From NCBI GenBank assembly GCA_025331125.1, contig JAOALB010000033.1:124001-188000 (forward strand): DNA of 64,000 bases, read 5' to 3'. Source of the DNA: Mycogone perniciosa (Eukaryota; Ascomycota; Sordariomycetes; Hypocreales; Hypocreaceae). The notes under the pieces are model-generated. The model had not been told where the DNA came from and ran no database searches. It was given only the letters and a program-made list of their open reading frames with translations. Positions 1-11,170 of the stretch are shown here, in pieces (position 1 is the stretch's first letter; every line of letters begins with the position of its first letter). The translations under genes were made by a program, and so were the position numbers.

Positions 1-704
1 GCCTCGACCGAGGCCACGAAGCGAGTGCCAACCCAGACAGCCACCGCTCCCTGCATAAGAGAGCTAGCAAGTCCGCGACCATTGCAAATTCCTCCCGCAG
101 CGACAACGAGTGCCGTTGAGCCCTTTAGCATGGGCGGTTTATACTGTCTCGCCACGTCCACCACCGCAGGAATGAGCACCGAGTTGGCCACATCACCTGT
201 GTGGCCGCCTCCCTCTCCGCCCTGAGCGCAAATGATATCGACGCCCAGATCCAGCGCCTTCTTCGCGTGCTTTGGATGACCCACCATGTTCATGACCAAA
301 ATGCCGTTCCTGTGCATCTTGTCAATGATATACTTCGGTGGCACGCCCACTGCGCTGACAAACAGCTTGGCACCGCTCTCAATGGTGAGGTCAATCAACT
401 CATCAAGCTTGCCGCCCGTGTAGTCATGGTTCGTCTTGCGTGCGCTACCACCGAGTTGAGGCAGCGCAAGGTCCACGCCAAATGGTAGGTCCGGCCGGGA
501 GAGGTTCTGCTTCATTTCGGCGATGATCTCTCGGAGCTGGTCAGGGGTGTACATGAAGCCGCCGATGACGCCTAGGCCTCCAGCGTTGGAGACGGCTGCG
601 GCGAGGGGACCGCCAGATGTGCGTGCCATGCCGGCTAGCAGAATAGGATGTTGGATCCCCAGGAGAGTGGTCAGTGGTGTTGTGATTGGGCCGGTCGGTG
701 CCAT
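1..704 (-). CDS. Nitronate monooxygenase (2-nitropropane dioxygenase family), 3' end outside window
   Basis: FMN-dependent TIM-barrel oxygenase that oxidises alkyl nitronates. The frame is open from the ATG at 704 down to base 1 (about 234 codons) with no stop or obvious intron; the C-terminal part lies left of the window. The N-terminus runs through LLGIQHPILLAGMA and the glycine-rich AGGLGVIGG stretch that opens this family. Further on are GGSARKTNHDYTGGK, MNMVGHPKHAKKALDLG and the signature CAQGGEGGGHTGD, followed by LVVAAGGICNGRGLAS, the phosphate-binding part of the barrel. Family membership is clear. Substrate is not: related fungal proteins are also annotated as 2-nitropropane dioxygenases or enoyl reductases. 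The neighbouring gene is on the same strand but more than 800 bases away, with no sign of linkage. Confidence 0.88.
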   Translation of the reverse strand, partial: MAPTGPITTPLTTLLGIQHPILLAGMARTSGGPLAAAVSNAGGLGVIGGFMYTPDQLREIIAEMKQNLSRPDLPFGVDLALPQLGGSARKTNHDYTGGKLDELIDLTIESGAKLFVSAVGVPPKYIIDKMHRNGILVMNMVGHPKHAKKALDLGVDIICAQGGEGGGHTGDVANSVLIPAVVDVARQYKPPMLKGSTALVVAAGGICNGRGLASSLMQGAVAVWVGTRFVASVE

Positions 705-1527
705 GGTGAAGATGTGAGCACAGGACTATATAAAGTTTGAAAGCAGTAAACGGAGCTGAAGTGGCTCTGAAATACAGGATCAAATGGATTCACAGTTATA
801 AATACAAGTAGTGTGAACACAGCAGGCTAGCATGTAGGTAGTACGAAGAAAGAAAACAAAATGAGAGTGCAAATCCAGAACAAAGACCTGGAGGCAGGAG
901 GCTGGAGACTGGAGGTCAGGGTGAACCAGATCCCCCAGGTAGGGATTAAAGCCCGGGATCATAGACGGAACGGCAGCGGAGGCTTGCGGGGAAACCGTTT
1001 TGCGGGGAAACAGACCGAGGCATGTTGGGCTTCATTAATATTACTACGGCAGAGTAGTATGCCAAGATGTGATCATGCTACCTATTATTACTTCTTATCT
1101 GCAAACCAAGGCGACAATCTGGATCAATATTCATATCGTCGGTGTGTACGGAGTACTCCGTACGGAGTACTCGTACTTCGTAAAATAGTGGATAATCTCG
1201 TGTGCAAGGGGTAGGAGGTAAAATCTGACTCAGACAGAACGCATCTCTCAACAATGGTCTTCAGTTGTCAAACCAGTCAATGGCGCAGAAGACACCCTCT
1301 TTCATTCCTAGTGGTTCGGAAAAAAGTTCTTGTGAATTTACCCGCTTCCCTTGCTTTCACCATGCTTTCATTCAATACAACGTTAGATACCAATAACCAT
1401 CACGACCCCTACGTCTAACATGTGATGCATATAATACAGTGCTGAGCGCTAGCAAGTCTAAGCCAACCGTGGCCCAGTGAAACCAATACAACTTGAATCA
1501 TCGTTGCTCGTATCCTTTGTGCACATC
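705..1527. other. Intergenic, no gene seen
   Basis: Upstream region of the nitronate monooxygenase and 3' flank of the next gene. Small ORFs here lack coding character. It holds the densest copy of the dispersed TACGGAGTA motif, listed separately. Confidence 0.7.
1151..1172. repeat. 22-nt perfect palindrome of the TACGGAGTA motif
   Basis: The core reads GTACTCCGTACGGAGTAC and extends two bases each side; both strands read identically over 22 bases. Another half-motif lies immediately upstream (TACGGAGTAC at 1147-1156) and a TACTTCGTA variant follows at 1174-1182. It is the longest symmetrical copy of the motif found between genes across the window. Confidence 0.9.
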
Positions 1528-2844
1528 TCACTCAAAGTTTGGTAGCCGCGCAGGAACAAATACCTCCCTAGACGACTTTCTGTCGTTTGTCCCACTCGAC
1601 AAATGATGACCAGATAGTCCAGAATCTTCAGGGTCGTGGTCATCGTCATTGTCGTCGTCGTCATCGCTATCAGACTCCAAATGAATTTCATGTGGCTCTT
1701 CAGGATGATAGCTCTCATCCGCTGCCGACTCTGGCGGCTTCGGCTCTGTTACGAGGTGCAATCGCCCCTGGATTTGCAGACCCCTTTCGAATGCCAGTTT
1801 TGCCGCGACCTCCTTCTTTTTGGCCAATTCTTCGTCCTCTTCACGCCCCAGACGCTCTTCCTCCATTTCCAGGTCTTCCAGTGACGGTAGGTTTTCAGCG
1901 TCTGGCGTTGGAGGTACGGATAATGACCCACGTCGACTTGGCCCAAGAGAGTCCCTGGACGCGATTGACCCAAGCGTTGTCCTTGAGACTGTTCTTGAGG
2001 CCGAGAAACCATCAGCCGGTCGCTTTCCTTTGCTGCTCCGAGTTTTTCCACTCCTGCTGCTCCGGTCATCTTTCCGGACCATATCGTAGGTTACTTCATC
2101 GTCAAGTGGTATGGCATCTTCCTCTCCTTCGCCATCACTTGGAAACAGATCGCCCCGAGATCGGAACGAATCCGACGTGTCGCCTGATCCTGTAGTGCCA
2201 CTACGCTTCCGAGAACGGGACACGCGCAACTCGTCATAATCCGAGCCGCTATCTGATCCCAACAGCGGCTCTGATTCAGCATTCCCTTGCCTTTTTGCCC
2301 CAGGATGATCCTGCAGATCCGCTGCACTGGGTTTGTATCGCAACGTGCCGCCCACCCTCCATGGCAATTTGCTCAAAAAGCCGATGGGTTGTGTACTGGG
2401 GATGATTGTCGGGTCCTCCTCGTTGGTCTTCCTCCTAGCCCCTCTGGTGCCATAGCTCATGCCTCGCTTTCTACGCGGCTGTTCGACCGTTTCACCTCGC
2501 CTATGGCTCCCAGAACCTGCCAGGAGTCGGTCCCAATCCTCCCCTCCCCAGTTTCCCAGTAACCCGCCGTTCTCCTCTTCCCTGTCCCAATCATCGTAGA
2601 AGTTGAAGCTGTACTCTGTTCTCTCACGAGCGCGCTCTCGCTGCCGCCGCAAGCGCTCCTCCGGATCGCCCAGGCACAACGTCGTGCAATGCTCAATGGA
2701 GTCTCTTATGGACCCAAGGCATGGATTGATGTAGTTATGTTGGAACGTCCAAATACCGGCCGCGGCATTCTCAGTCACGGCTTCGGCATCGTGAGTTATC
2801 TGATTCCAGCGCTGGCGAAGGCGCGGATCCTCCAGGAAGGCCAT
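1528..2844 (-). CDS. Acidic, low-complexity protein of unknown function
   Basis: Single-exon 438-aa ORF starting at the ATG at 2844. Product not recognised. The first 90 residues look folded (MAFLEDPRLRQRWNQIT, an Asn/Cys patch NPCLGSIRDSIEHCTTLCLG, then a basic helix of RRQRERARER type). A short ordered block GFLSKLPWRVGGTLRYKPSAAD lies near residues 155-175. The rest is Ser/Arg/Asp/Glu-rich and probably disordered, with a Glu/Lys helix at about 325-350 and a pure Asp/Glu run (about 395-410) before the C-terminus. No signal peptide or membrane segment. Long ORFs on the opposite strand are shadows of its biased composition. The conserved-looking islands and length suggest a real gene; a nuclear or regulatory role would be a guess. 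Confidence 0.7.
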   Translation of the reverse strand: MAFLEDPRLRQRWNQITHDAEAVTENAAAGIWTFQHNYINPCLGSIRDSIEHCTTLCLGDPEERLRRQRERARERTEYSFNFYDDWDREEENGGLLGNWGGEDWDRLLAGSGSHRRGETVEQPRRKRGMSYGTRGARRKTNEEDPTIIPSTQPIGFLSKLPWRVGGTLRYKPSAADLQDHPGAKRQGNAESEPLLGSDSGSDYDELRVSRSRKRSGTTGSGDTSDSFRSRGDLFPSDGEGEEDAIPLDDEVTYDMVRKDDRSSRSGKTRSSKGKRPADGFSASRTVSRTTLGSIASRDSLGPSRRGSLSVPPTPDAENLPSLEDLEMEEERLGREEDEELAKKKEVAAKLAFERGLQIQGRLHLVTEPKPPESAADESYHPEEPHEIHLESDSDDDDDNDDDHDPEDSGLSGHHLSSGTNDRKSSREVFVPARLPNFE

Positions 2845-4035
2845 TGCGGCTGTTGGTCGGGGAGAGTTCTGGTATCGAGGTGGCGGATTTGGCTTGTGAC
2901 GTCGCAGACATGAACCGCACTGGGGTGAATGGCTCGGAGGTCAAGCGACGGGGAGCAGGGAGGTAGCTCAGTGGTCCATAATCGCGAGGTTTTTTCGTGA
3001 TGATGCGCAAAAAGGTCGCGCAGTCTCCGTGGTCGTCGCGCCTATCGAAATTGACGGCTATGTACGGAGTATGTATGTCTTGGGGGAGATGAGGCAGTGT
3101 GGTTTGCAGGAATTATGGCTGTACGGAGTAGGCTTGGAGGCTTGGTTGGGTACAGTACTCCGTACAGCCTGGATAGAGGAGTAGCCGCACTGTAGAATGG
3201 TGGTGGCACGTGCGACCTACTATGGCGAAAGCGACTCACTCTATTACTAGCTCAGGGTGGTTGGGAAGGATTCCGGCTGGTTTCGAAATACGGAGTATGC
3301 ACGTAATTAATTGTCGCCTCAATCTGAATAAGAATGGAAACTAGATGAGCTTAAGAGGTCGATGACATGCGCTATTATTGCTGATTTGAATGGGGAAAAC
3401 ACCTAAGGACAAATTACCCTCCCCGAAAGCTATGCCACGCAGGCATGCATCTTGGTGATAGATAAGTTGTACTGATAATGTACGTGCATGTGTCGCACGG
3501 TTTGTGGCGTTTCTGGGCAGACTGGGGCTCTCAATTGTAAGTACGGAGTAGTATGGGGTATTATTAGTAGTTGGAGAAGTCAGTTTATCCGTGGATATCT
3601 AGTTATTATATCCCGAAATGCGGGCTGTCGAGGAATATTCCCGTAGTAAGATTAGCGACCATATCCTGGCCTTCTGGCTCTTTACGACATCCATAGCAGT
3701 ATGACTTCTAGGTTGCGCGGCAGATGGGAAAATTGAACGGCCTTCAAAAGATGAGTGAGGCAGCTCTCTACTTCGTAGCTACCAATGACCATCCACCCCA
3801 CACAACATGACGTTGACTAGCATATGATACATCACAATACTAATCCGTATGTATTACACATAATTCTCTTGGGCAAATCTTCTCTGGGCATGCGGGGAAG
3901 ACTTCAGTCACAATAATATCCATCGATGCAACATAAATTCATAACAGACAGGCCATCGAATAAAATTATTCACGCATAATAGAAAAAATAGACGGGTATC
4001 TACTTCGTACAAGTAACAGACTCTCTCTGTGTTGT
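2845..4035. other. Intergenic with a cluster of TACGGAGTA motifs
   Basis: No credible ORF. Motif copies lie at 3062-3071, 3121-3130, 3156-3165, 3289-3297 and 3542-3550, in both orientations. The 3300-4030 part is AT-rich and otherwise featureless. Confidence 0.65.
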
Positions 4036-4490
4036 TCATGTCCGTGGAGTTCTCATGTTTGCCAGCACTCTCGCCAACAACTGCTCCCGGGTATCACTCT
4101 CCTGAGGGAACAGATTCCTCTGATAATCAGCGTCAGTGAGAATCTCCAGAGCCAATGAAGGGTTAAATGGTAAGAAAAAAATCTTACCGCGGCCAACCAC
4201 CTGCGCATTTCCTCCCTTGTCCAGTTTTCCGGGTTTCCTTTCGGGTCCGGGCCTGCTGGAAAGATCTCGCCGCCCAAGATTGCCCAAGCTGCAGCGGCGA
4301 CTACTGCACCACCAAAAGCTGTTCCTCGAGTTGGCATAATATCCATCTGTTAATCATGAGGAGATGTATACGGACCGAGTAACATATTCTACTTCAAGTT
4401 AGAGCTGATATGGAATAAACCATCCCTTTTTTCTTTCTTATGTCAAAAGCTAGAAATAGGTGGCGAGCCTGCACTTACCTTGGACTTCAT
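4036..4490 (-). CDS. Small protein with HeH/SAP-like helical motif
   Basis: Spliced product of about 84 aa: exons 4490-4479, 4346-4188 and 4119-4036. Both introns are phase 0, with donors GTAAGT and GTAAGA and acceptors AACAG and ATCAG. The mature start reads MKSKMDIMPTRGTAFGG; an in-frame ATG at 4514 would add eight residues. A hydrophobic Ala/Val/Trp segment (VVAAAAWAILGG) could be a membrane anchor. The C-terminal half, WTREEMRRWLAARNLFP followed by TREQLLARVLANM, has the pattern of a short helix-extended-loop-helix (LEM/SAP/Ish1-like) fold, in which a W-x-x-x-x-L/M-x-x-W-L helix is followed by a second Leu-rich helix. Function is unknown; a membrane-anchored adaptor is an inference. It is divergent from RPL38, whose ATG is 434 bases away. 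Confidence 0.65.
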
Positions 4491-4923
4491 TGCATTATCA
4501 AGTGGCGTCGGCATTGTGATAAGGCCCACTGCTGCTTCGGTATTGTTAAATAGATTGTGGAAATGAAGAGTAAAATATAGAATATATATAGAAGAGATAT
4601 TAAGAAGGATACCAATTATATATACAATTTCTGATATAACGTCTAGCCTCTGTTCATGAGATGTGTTCTGATTCACAGCCTCTTCAAGCTGACGACTCAT
4701 CAGCACACGTACGAGTATGTATAAGGTGAGGGATGGCGCCACACGGAATTAGCCACACATATGTGGCTGGTGAACTGCACTAACCTTCTTGGCCCGTGCG
4801 TCCCGCCCCGCGAAGCGGCAGCGCACAAAAATAATTTGATGCAAAAGCCACCAGCTCGCATCGCAAATTCGTACTCCGTCGTCCAAGAACCCGTCTCACA
4901 GAGTCGATCCAAATACCGCCAAA

Positions 4924-5382
4924 ATGCCTAAGGAGGTCGCTGATATCAAGAAGGTACGGAATTCACGTTAGAAGGGGAAGATTGATTGCCGCAAATGCTG
5001 ACATTCTCATCCGCAGTTCATCGAGATCTGCCGTCGGAAGGACGCTTCCTGTACGTTTTCGAAATAGCAGTCTACCGGAGGGGGGAACTTGCATAAGATG
5101 GAAGGGTTTTCGTTCTGACAATCGTTATTTTACAGCCGCGCGGATCAAGAAGAACAAGAAGACCCAGAACATCAAGTTCAAGGTCCGATGCCAGAAGCAC
5201 CTCTACACCCTGGTGCTCAAGGACACCGATAAGGCCGAGAAGTTGAAGCAGAGTCTGCCTCCCAGTATGCGCCAGCCCTCTCCTCCCAGCGACCAGACTT
5301 GAACGCAAAGATCCGAGAACAGAGAGTAACTAACGACATCTATCTAGCCCTGACAATCACGGAGGTCCCCAAGAAGAACTAA
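4924..5382 (+). CDS. RPL38: 60S ribosomal protein L38 (eL38)
   Basis: Four exons, 4924-4953, 5017-5050, 5136-5264 and 5348-5382, give 75 aa. Start MPKEVADIKKFIEICRRKDA, middle KNKKTQNIKFKVRC, end TLTITEVPKKN match eL38 along the whole length. Introns of 63, 85 and 83 nt use GTACGG, GTACGT and GTATGC donors and end in CAG or TAG. Three introns in 228 coding bases is the high intron load usual for fungal ribosomal protein genes. The protein sits on the solvent side of the large subunit. A pyrimidine/GC-rich leader precedes the ATG. Confidence 0.96.
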
Positions 5383-5605
5383 GCATAAGGCGGCGGCGGT
5401 AAAATGGAGGATAGCTTTTCGGCGTGGGAAGGGTTTACATGCACCAATGGGCGTCTCGGGATACCTTGAATTTCATGTGCTCAGAATGCGCAAGCTCGGA
5501 TAGAGCTCAAGAGAACGATTTGAGACACACAAGCAAATCCGCACCGTACCATGAATCCCGATATGTGTGATCTGGAGCAGGGAGTCATTGCTGGTGGCCA
5601 CCTAT

Positions 5606-6238
5606 TTACACCATGTGCCTAAAGCGACGAAAATCCTTCTTGTCGGACAGACTCATCAATTTCTTCAGCCGCTCCTTCGGGACATCATCACTCCAGAATA
5701 CAACCAAATCCTCCTCATCGCCCGATTTTTCGATTCTCCATCCTGCCCACACACTCTTATCCAGCCCTTCCTTGCGCAGCCTGTCTTCCAAGGCTGTATA
5801 CTCGCGTTGTAGTGCTTCTCTTTGATCTTCATTAACCGATATGCGGCAGGCGTTGAAACCATCGTGGTCATCTTTGTGAACGAAGGCCTCTCGCATCTGC
5901 GGCCTTCTCCCTGCTGGTTCCATGTGGAATAATATGACGGAATTGCAGCCCGGGGCGATGAATGGACTTAGTCTGCCATTGGCAAGCTGATTATCTCCAG
6001 TCTGAAGCCATTCGCCATGTGCCTCCGGGGTATCCCACGGCGCCATGATGAGCAACGAGGGAGGATCGGCAACCTGGATGTACATGGTGCTCAGATTGAC
6101 GTCGGGTTCCAGATTGTACGGATGATTCTGGCGGACCCATGCATCCTGGATCTCCTGACACTCCATAAGAACCTCAAGAAACTCGAGCTCATCGTAGTTA
6201 CCCCTCAACTTGATGATTGCGAGTTCAGTGACAGGCAT
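5606..6238 (-). CDS. Hypothetical protein, possible dimeric alpha/beta-barrel (ABM-like)
   Basis: Intronless 210-aa ORF from the ATG at 6238. Not recognised with confidence. It begins MPVTELAIIKLRGNYDELEFLEVLMECQ and shows two similar halves: a beta strand, a helix, then a strand such as LSTMYIQVADPPSLLIMAPWDT, repeated by ISVNEDQREALQREYTALED and VWAGWRIEKS. This alternation and the WDTPEAHGEWLQT stretch resemble antibiotic-monooxygenase-like (ABM) ferredoxin folds found in many fungal stress or secondary-metabolism proteins. No signal peptide. The stop lies 224 bases from the RPL38 stop; the genes are convergent. Confidence 0.65.
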   Translation of the reverse strand: MPVTELAIIKLRGNYDELEFLEVLMECQEIQDAWVRQNHPYNLEPDVNLSTMYIQVADPPSLLIMAPWDTPEAHGEWLQTGDNQLANGRLSPFIAPGCNSVILFHMEPAGRRPQMREAFVHKDDHDGFNACRISVNEDQREALQREYTALEDRLRKEGLDKSVWAGWRIEKSGDEEDLVVFWSDDVPKERLKKLMSLSDKKDFRRFRHMV

Positions 6239-8722
6239 GACGAAGATGGCTGCGGCGTACTGTTTGCGCGAATGCGAAGGATTGGGGTACCATGTAGAGG
6301 TTACGGTTTACGTGCAATCCCCCAAGAACACAGTGCGGGACGAAGAGCTCTTTTGTACGAAGTACATTGAGCTGTTGCCATTAGGCAATTGGGTGCATTC
6401 GCAATTTGGGAATTGGCAGACAGGCAGCTCGCAGTGACGTTGCTGCTAGCAAAGGGTCTCCGCGAGAGGTTACTTGAGCATGATCTGATGATGATTGCGT
6501 GTTTTTGGGTGGCTCAGATTCCAGGTCCCTACTTAGGCAGTTGAGGTATTGAACTATAAGTTTCTAAGAAAGACATGTTCGAGGTGATTGATTTGGCGCT
6601 ATAACCCTCAGCTGCTCTGAATGTTGTTTGGGCGTGTGTGAGAAGAAGGCTTGGATGAGGTTTGTATGTCGTCATCACCCCGCCCTTTGAGTGTTGCGAA
6701 ACGACAATACTGCAAGACGTCACAGAAGACGGAAATATTAGATGGACCGAGACTACGAAGTACTTCGTACAAGTCGTTTATTCATAGCCTCGCTCCTTTT
6801 GACATATCGGTCTCGGGAACGAGACAAGATCTATACTTGTAGGTCGTCTGAGTATGATTCTGCAGCTGAAGTCTGGCTCCGCGGCTGTGTCCGAAGAGTC
6901 TCAAGAGCAACATCTCGTCGGGTCTCGGGATCCGGGCTTGTCTGCCGGGAATGTGGAAAAGAAAATGACTCTGTTTGGGCGTCAATGCATTTTGGTGCAA
7001 CCGAACATGTTGCGTTGGGTAGTTATACAGTCTGGCTAGTATTGCTTGATATTACCTGGATCAGTACTCCGTACATGTACTTCGTAGACTCCATACGAGT
7101 ATACTCAGCATGCACCATCGTGATAATGAAGACGATGCAAACCAGGTAGATTCATTCACCAGCTCGAGGGAAATTGAGTTAATGTCAAGAATAAAAAAAA
7201 ATTAAAACAAAATATTTGATAGATACTGTAGCATATCTATATACATAAAATAATAAAATACCATACTCTCGATATGAATCATGGTGATCCATTTATTAAT
7301 AGTACTACGAAGTACGGAGTACATACCTATTCATATTGTTCAGGATTTTCTCGTGTTGGACGTTGTTCTCCCAGCGCCCAGCCCAATCCTCCAAGTGCTT
7401 ACAGCGAGCAATCTTACTGGACCCCGTGACCACAAGTTTCTAGACACCGTCCAGGGCATCGGAGCCGGCGCCGGAACGCTGCAGCAGGCGTCTGCAGCTT
7501 GATCAAGGATCCAAGGCTAAGGAGTTCGCCCCCTTGCCCATCTCAACGTGGCGGATGGAGCCGATGACACCCCTTCGATTGACTCTCTTTGGCGAAGGCT
7601 GACCGACGTCGCAGGCCGGCGTCCGTGACGGTTTTTGTGTGACAACGCCGAGAAAGCCATGGAATGCGGATGTTGGAACTGTATTGCCGAATTGGTCGGC
7701 GTGTGGTGTGTCTATATACGAACCAGTACTCCGTATGTAAGGAGGGAGATAGCATCGGGAAACGTTGAAGATTCATTGGACGGGTCGGGAGCTAGATTGT
7801 GATAACTCCGTCAAACATTAGAACGCTCTACGAGTACGAATACGCAAATGCGTCAAAGTGAAGGCCCTTCTCAGCATGGCGCGCCACCATTCCCATCTCT
7901 AATTGGCGCCTCATTATTGGGCACCCACCATAATAACCATCGTCCGCCAATGCAGCCATTTCGAGCGAGCAAGGGTCTTGAGCTAGTCTCCGCAGACAGT
8001 CCTTTTTTCCCGGGCAATCCATCATCATCGTCGCAGTACTCCATAACAGTATCGTGTTCGATAATTGGGGAGAGACACGCAGGCAGTCGGTCGCGACGAC
8101 GCACATCATCCTCCATTCCCTGTTCCATATACGGAGTACTTGCACCTGCTGCTGTATGTACTACCAGGAACAGAGCAATACATACACACATATATGTACC
8201 TAGTAGTACATATACGAAGTACATGAGCGATCAATCATCGTCTCTCCCTCCCTTGCTTTGATCAGACCGAAAGGAGGAGTGCGGGGAAGCTTTCTTTTTT
8301 CTTCTTTAGTTGTTCTGGACCGTCGGCTTCCTTTTCCTGGAATTTGGGGCCTTTTTAACTCCCGGTATTCTTTACCCTTTGCCCTGTACGGAGTACGAGT
8401 ACGTGCGAAGTACATAGGTCGGTCATCTCCCACCACCTCCTGACCAACAAACCCCGGACAGGACATTATTTTATTACCAACCTACCTACCAAGTACGAGT
8501 ACTACTCCGTAATAGTAATATTACAACTCCAACACTTGGCGTACTCTACTCTTTTGCTACTCCTTCATTCTACACAAACGACAAACGAGCACAGCATTTC
8601 GCATACATCGACCGCAGCGCAGCGCAGAATACTAGTACGGTACGTGGTGTTCAGACGCCAAAAAGCTGTCGTGACTACAGCTCGCACGACCACCACAATC
8701 CCAACACCCACGCGATTCGTTG
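6239..8722. other. 2.5 kb intergenic region with motif clusters
   Basis: No ORF here reads like protein. It holds TACGGAGTA-type copies at 7063-7087, 7306-7322, about 7727-7736, 8131-8140, 8386-8413 and 8490-8508, often next to the TACTTCGTA variant. 7180-7265 is very AT-rich. The last 300-400 bases are the likely promoter and leader of the mevalonate kinase gene. Confidence 0.6.
8386..8413. repeat. Compound TACGGAGTA / CGAAGTA motif cluster
   Basis: Three half-motifs follow each other within 28 bases (GTACGGAGTAC, GAGTACGTG, CGAAGTAC), about 310 bases upstream of the ERG12 start codon. A related inverted pair lies at 8490-8508. Could be regulatory; nothing in the sequence proves it. Confidence 0.6.
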
Positions 8723-10285
8723 ATGGCGGTCCGAGATCCCCAAATGCTTAATGGTACCGACGCCATTCGCGGTTCCAGCAATGGAACTGTATCCTTCAGC
8801 AGCAGTGCACACGGGCCGTTGGAGCATCGTATCAGGGCGCAGCGCAAGCAGTCTAGTCCTCTGGCGCCTCCTTTCATGATCTCTGCGCCGGGCAAGGTCA
8901 TTGTGTTTGGCGAACACTCGGTTGTTCATGGCAAGGTATGTAGTCGACCTTGAACAAATCTGTCATCACTCAATGCCTAACGTTCGATGCGTGTCCTCTA
9001 GGCTGCCATAGCTGCTGCAATCTCGCTCCGATCGTACCTCCACGTCACGACCCTGTCCAAGTCGAGGCGTACAGTGTCGCTTCGCTTCCCCGACATTGAC
9101 CTGGTGTATAGCTGGAACATTGACGATCTTCCCTGGGAGACCTTCCAGAAGCCGGGGAAGAAGAAGTCATATTACTCTCTCGTCACCGAACTCGACCCCG
9201 ATCTCGTTGATGTCCTACAGCCACACATTACAACTGTCTCTCCAAACCAACCCGAGGAGATTCGCAGGGTTCACCAAAACACCGTCTTTGCCTTCCTCTA
9301 TCTCTTCCTGTCCCTTGGATCACCATCCTTCCCGGGATGTCTCTACACCCTCCGATCTACGATTCCTATAGGCGCTGGCCTGGGCAGCAGCGCCTCGATT
9401 TCTGTATGCCTTTCCGCTGCCCTCCTCGTCCAAGTGCGGACACTCTCTGGGCCACATCCCGATCAGCCCCCAGAGGAGGCACGTCTCCAAGTTGAACGCA
9501 TCAACCGTTGGGCTTTCGTCGCTGAGATGTGCATCCATGGAAACCCTTCCGGAGTCGACAACACCGTCGCGACACAGGGTAAGGCTGTAGTGTTCCAGAG
9601 GACGGATTACTCCAAGCCACCGGTGGTTCGCCCGTTATGGGACTTCCCCGAACTCCCGTTCCTGCTGGTCGATACGAAGCAGGCCAAGTCTACTGCGCAC
9701 GAAGTGGCCAAAGTCGGAAAACTCAAGGCGACTCATCCCAAGCTGGTTGAAACCATCCTGGACGCTATGGACACTGTCACCAATACAGCCGCCGAACTGA
9801 TCTCGGGCGACGACTTTGACGAAAAAGAGGAGGACAGTTTGAGAAAGGTTGGCGAGCTGATGACTATCAACCACGGACTCCTCAACTCCTTGGGCGTATC
9901 GCATCCGAGATTGGAAAGAGTGCGTGAATTGGTGGATCATGAGGACATTGGCTGGACGAAGCTCACTGGCGCTGGCGGTGGTGGCTGTTCTATCACTCTG
10001 CTGAGACCCGGTGTGCCAAAGGAGAAGCTCGTTAAGCTCGAGAACAGGCTCCAGAGTGAAAACTACGAGAAGTTCGAGACCACTCTTGGCGGCGATGGCG
10101 TTGGAGTGCTATGGCCTGCTGTGCTAAAGAACGGTACCGAAGAAGACGAGGAGGGAGGTATGGAGATTGACGTGGACAAATTCCTCAATGCTAGGGGCAC
10201 TGAAGGTGTCGAGAAGCTTGTTGGGGTCCATGGCGATGGCGGGGAAAGAGAAGGCTGGAAGTTCTGGCGTGTCGAAAGTCGGTAG
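8723..10285 (+). CDS. ERG12: Mevalonate kinase
   Basis: Exons 8723-8935 and 9002-10285 (phase 0, 66-nt intron, GTATGT...CTAG) give 498 aa. The enzyme phosphorylates mevalonate with ATP, an early step of ergosterol and isoprenoid synthesis. GHMP-kinase signatures are all present: the N-terminal substrate motif SAPGKVIVFGEHSVVHGK (residues about 54-71, split just before the intron), the ATP-binding PIGAGLGSSASIS (about 193-205), HGNPSGVDNTVATQGKA with the conserved Asp (about 250), and the C-terminal KLTGAGGGGCSI loop (about 390-400). The first 45 residues before the kinase core are a Ser-rich leader, so a start at the second ATG (8744, MLNGTDAIRG) is possible. Residues after about 440 form an acidic tail not typical of shorter homologues. 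Confidence 0.95.
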
Positions 10286-11170
10286 AGCTGCTACACCTAC
10301 AGGGGAGAAGCTGTACAATATTTTCAGGCGTTTATTATCGTGGTTTGCGGCGATCAGGCCTTTCTTGTAAGTGGTTGGAGGATAACGGGTTCGGGGAGTA
10401 CAAATGGGCTTTGGTGATTTGTTTTGGCGTTTAGAAATTGCGGCTGCTTCGAAAACAATAATTAATACAGAGAATAAAATAGAACAAATATGTGATATTC
10501 TGCATGTGGCCTATTTAAGCCGTATCTAGGTAAACTGATAAAAAGTAGTAGTAGTAGTAGTAGCTTTGCCTGTTGATCTAAAGCCATTTGCGAGGACTAA
10601 CGACCATGCACTCCGTACAGATATGCAACATAGACTCAAGGTATCACATTCATAGTTGAAGAATATCCTACAAAGGCTGTCCGGGCTTGCTCCTATATCA
10701 GAGAGCTTCCATCATCTCCCAATAAATTCACCTCCTGCTTCAGCTCAACAACGGGATTATCCAGCTGAACAGGCGAAGGAGAAATTTTTAATCTTCAATA
10801 TTCCACTCACTTGGTTATCCCTAACTCTACATGCAGGAGCGATGAGTCAACATCTTGCGTTCGACATAGAAGCCATGGAAGTCGTTGCTCAACTTCCAGA
10901 CACTTAGGCAGGATGCTGCTTAAGACGTAATTGCCCCAAATAACATGATGTTTATGACTCTGAAGTTGCACAGATCTCATCAGGCATCATTTTTGCGTTG
11001 TTTATTGGGCTTCCCTTTGGGCAAACATAGCACCATCGGATATCACTTATCAAGCTCAACAGACGTCACACCATCTTGTTGCACTCCTATCATCCAAATC
11101 CGCAAACAAGAGATCCTCCTGGCTTTTCCACCATATATCCTTCTAACCTGTCGTTTAAGAGCCTCCAAGA
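10286..11170. other. Intergenic; short (TAG)n microsatellite
   Basis: No gene seen. A (TAG)n tract spans 10545-10563. The ORFs at 10656-11303 have no recognisable content. Confidence 0.6.

Noticed and set aside
1587..2195. 202-codon plus-strand ORF opposite the acidic protein
   Set aside because: Arises from the Asp/Ser-rich codons of the minus-strand gene.
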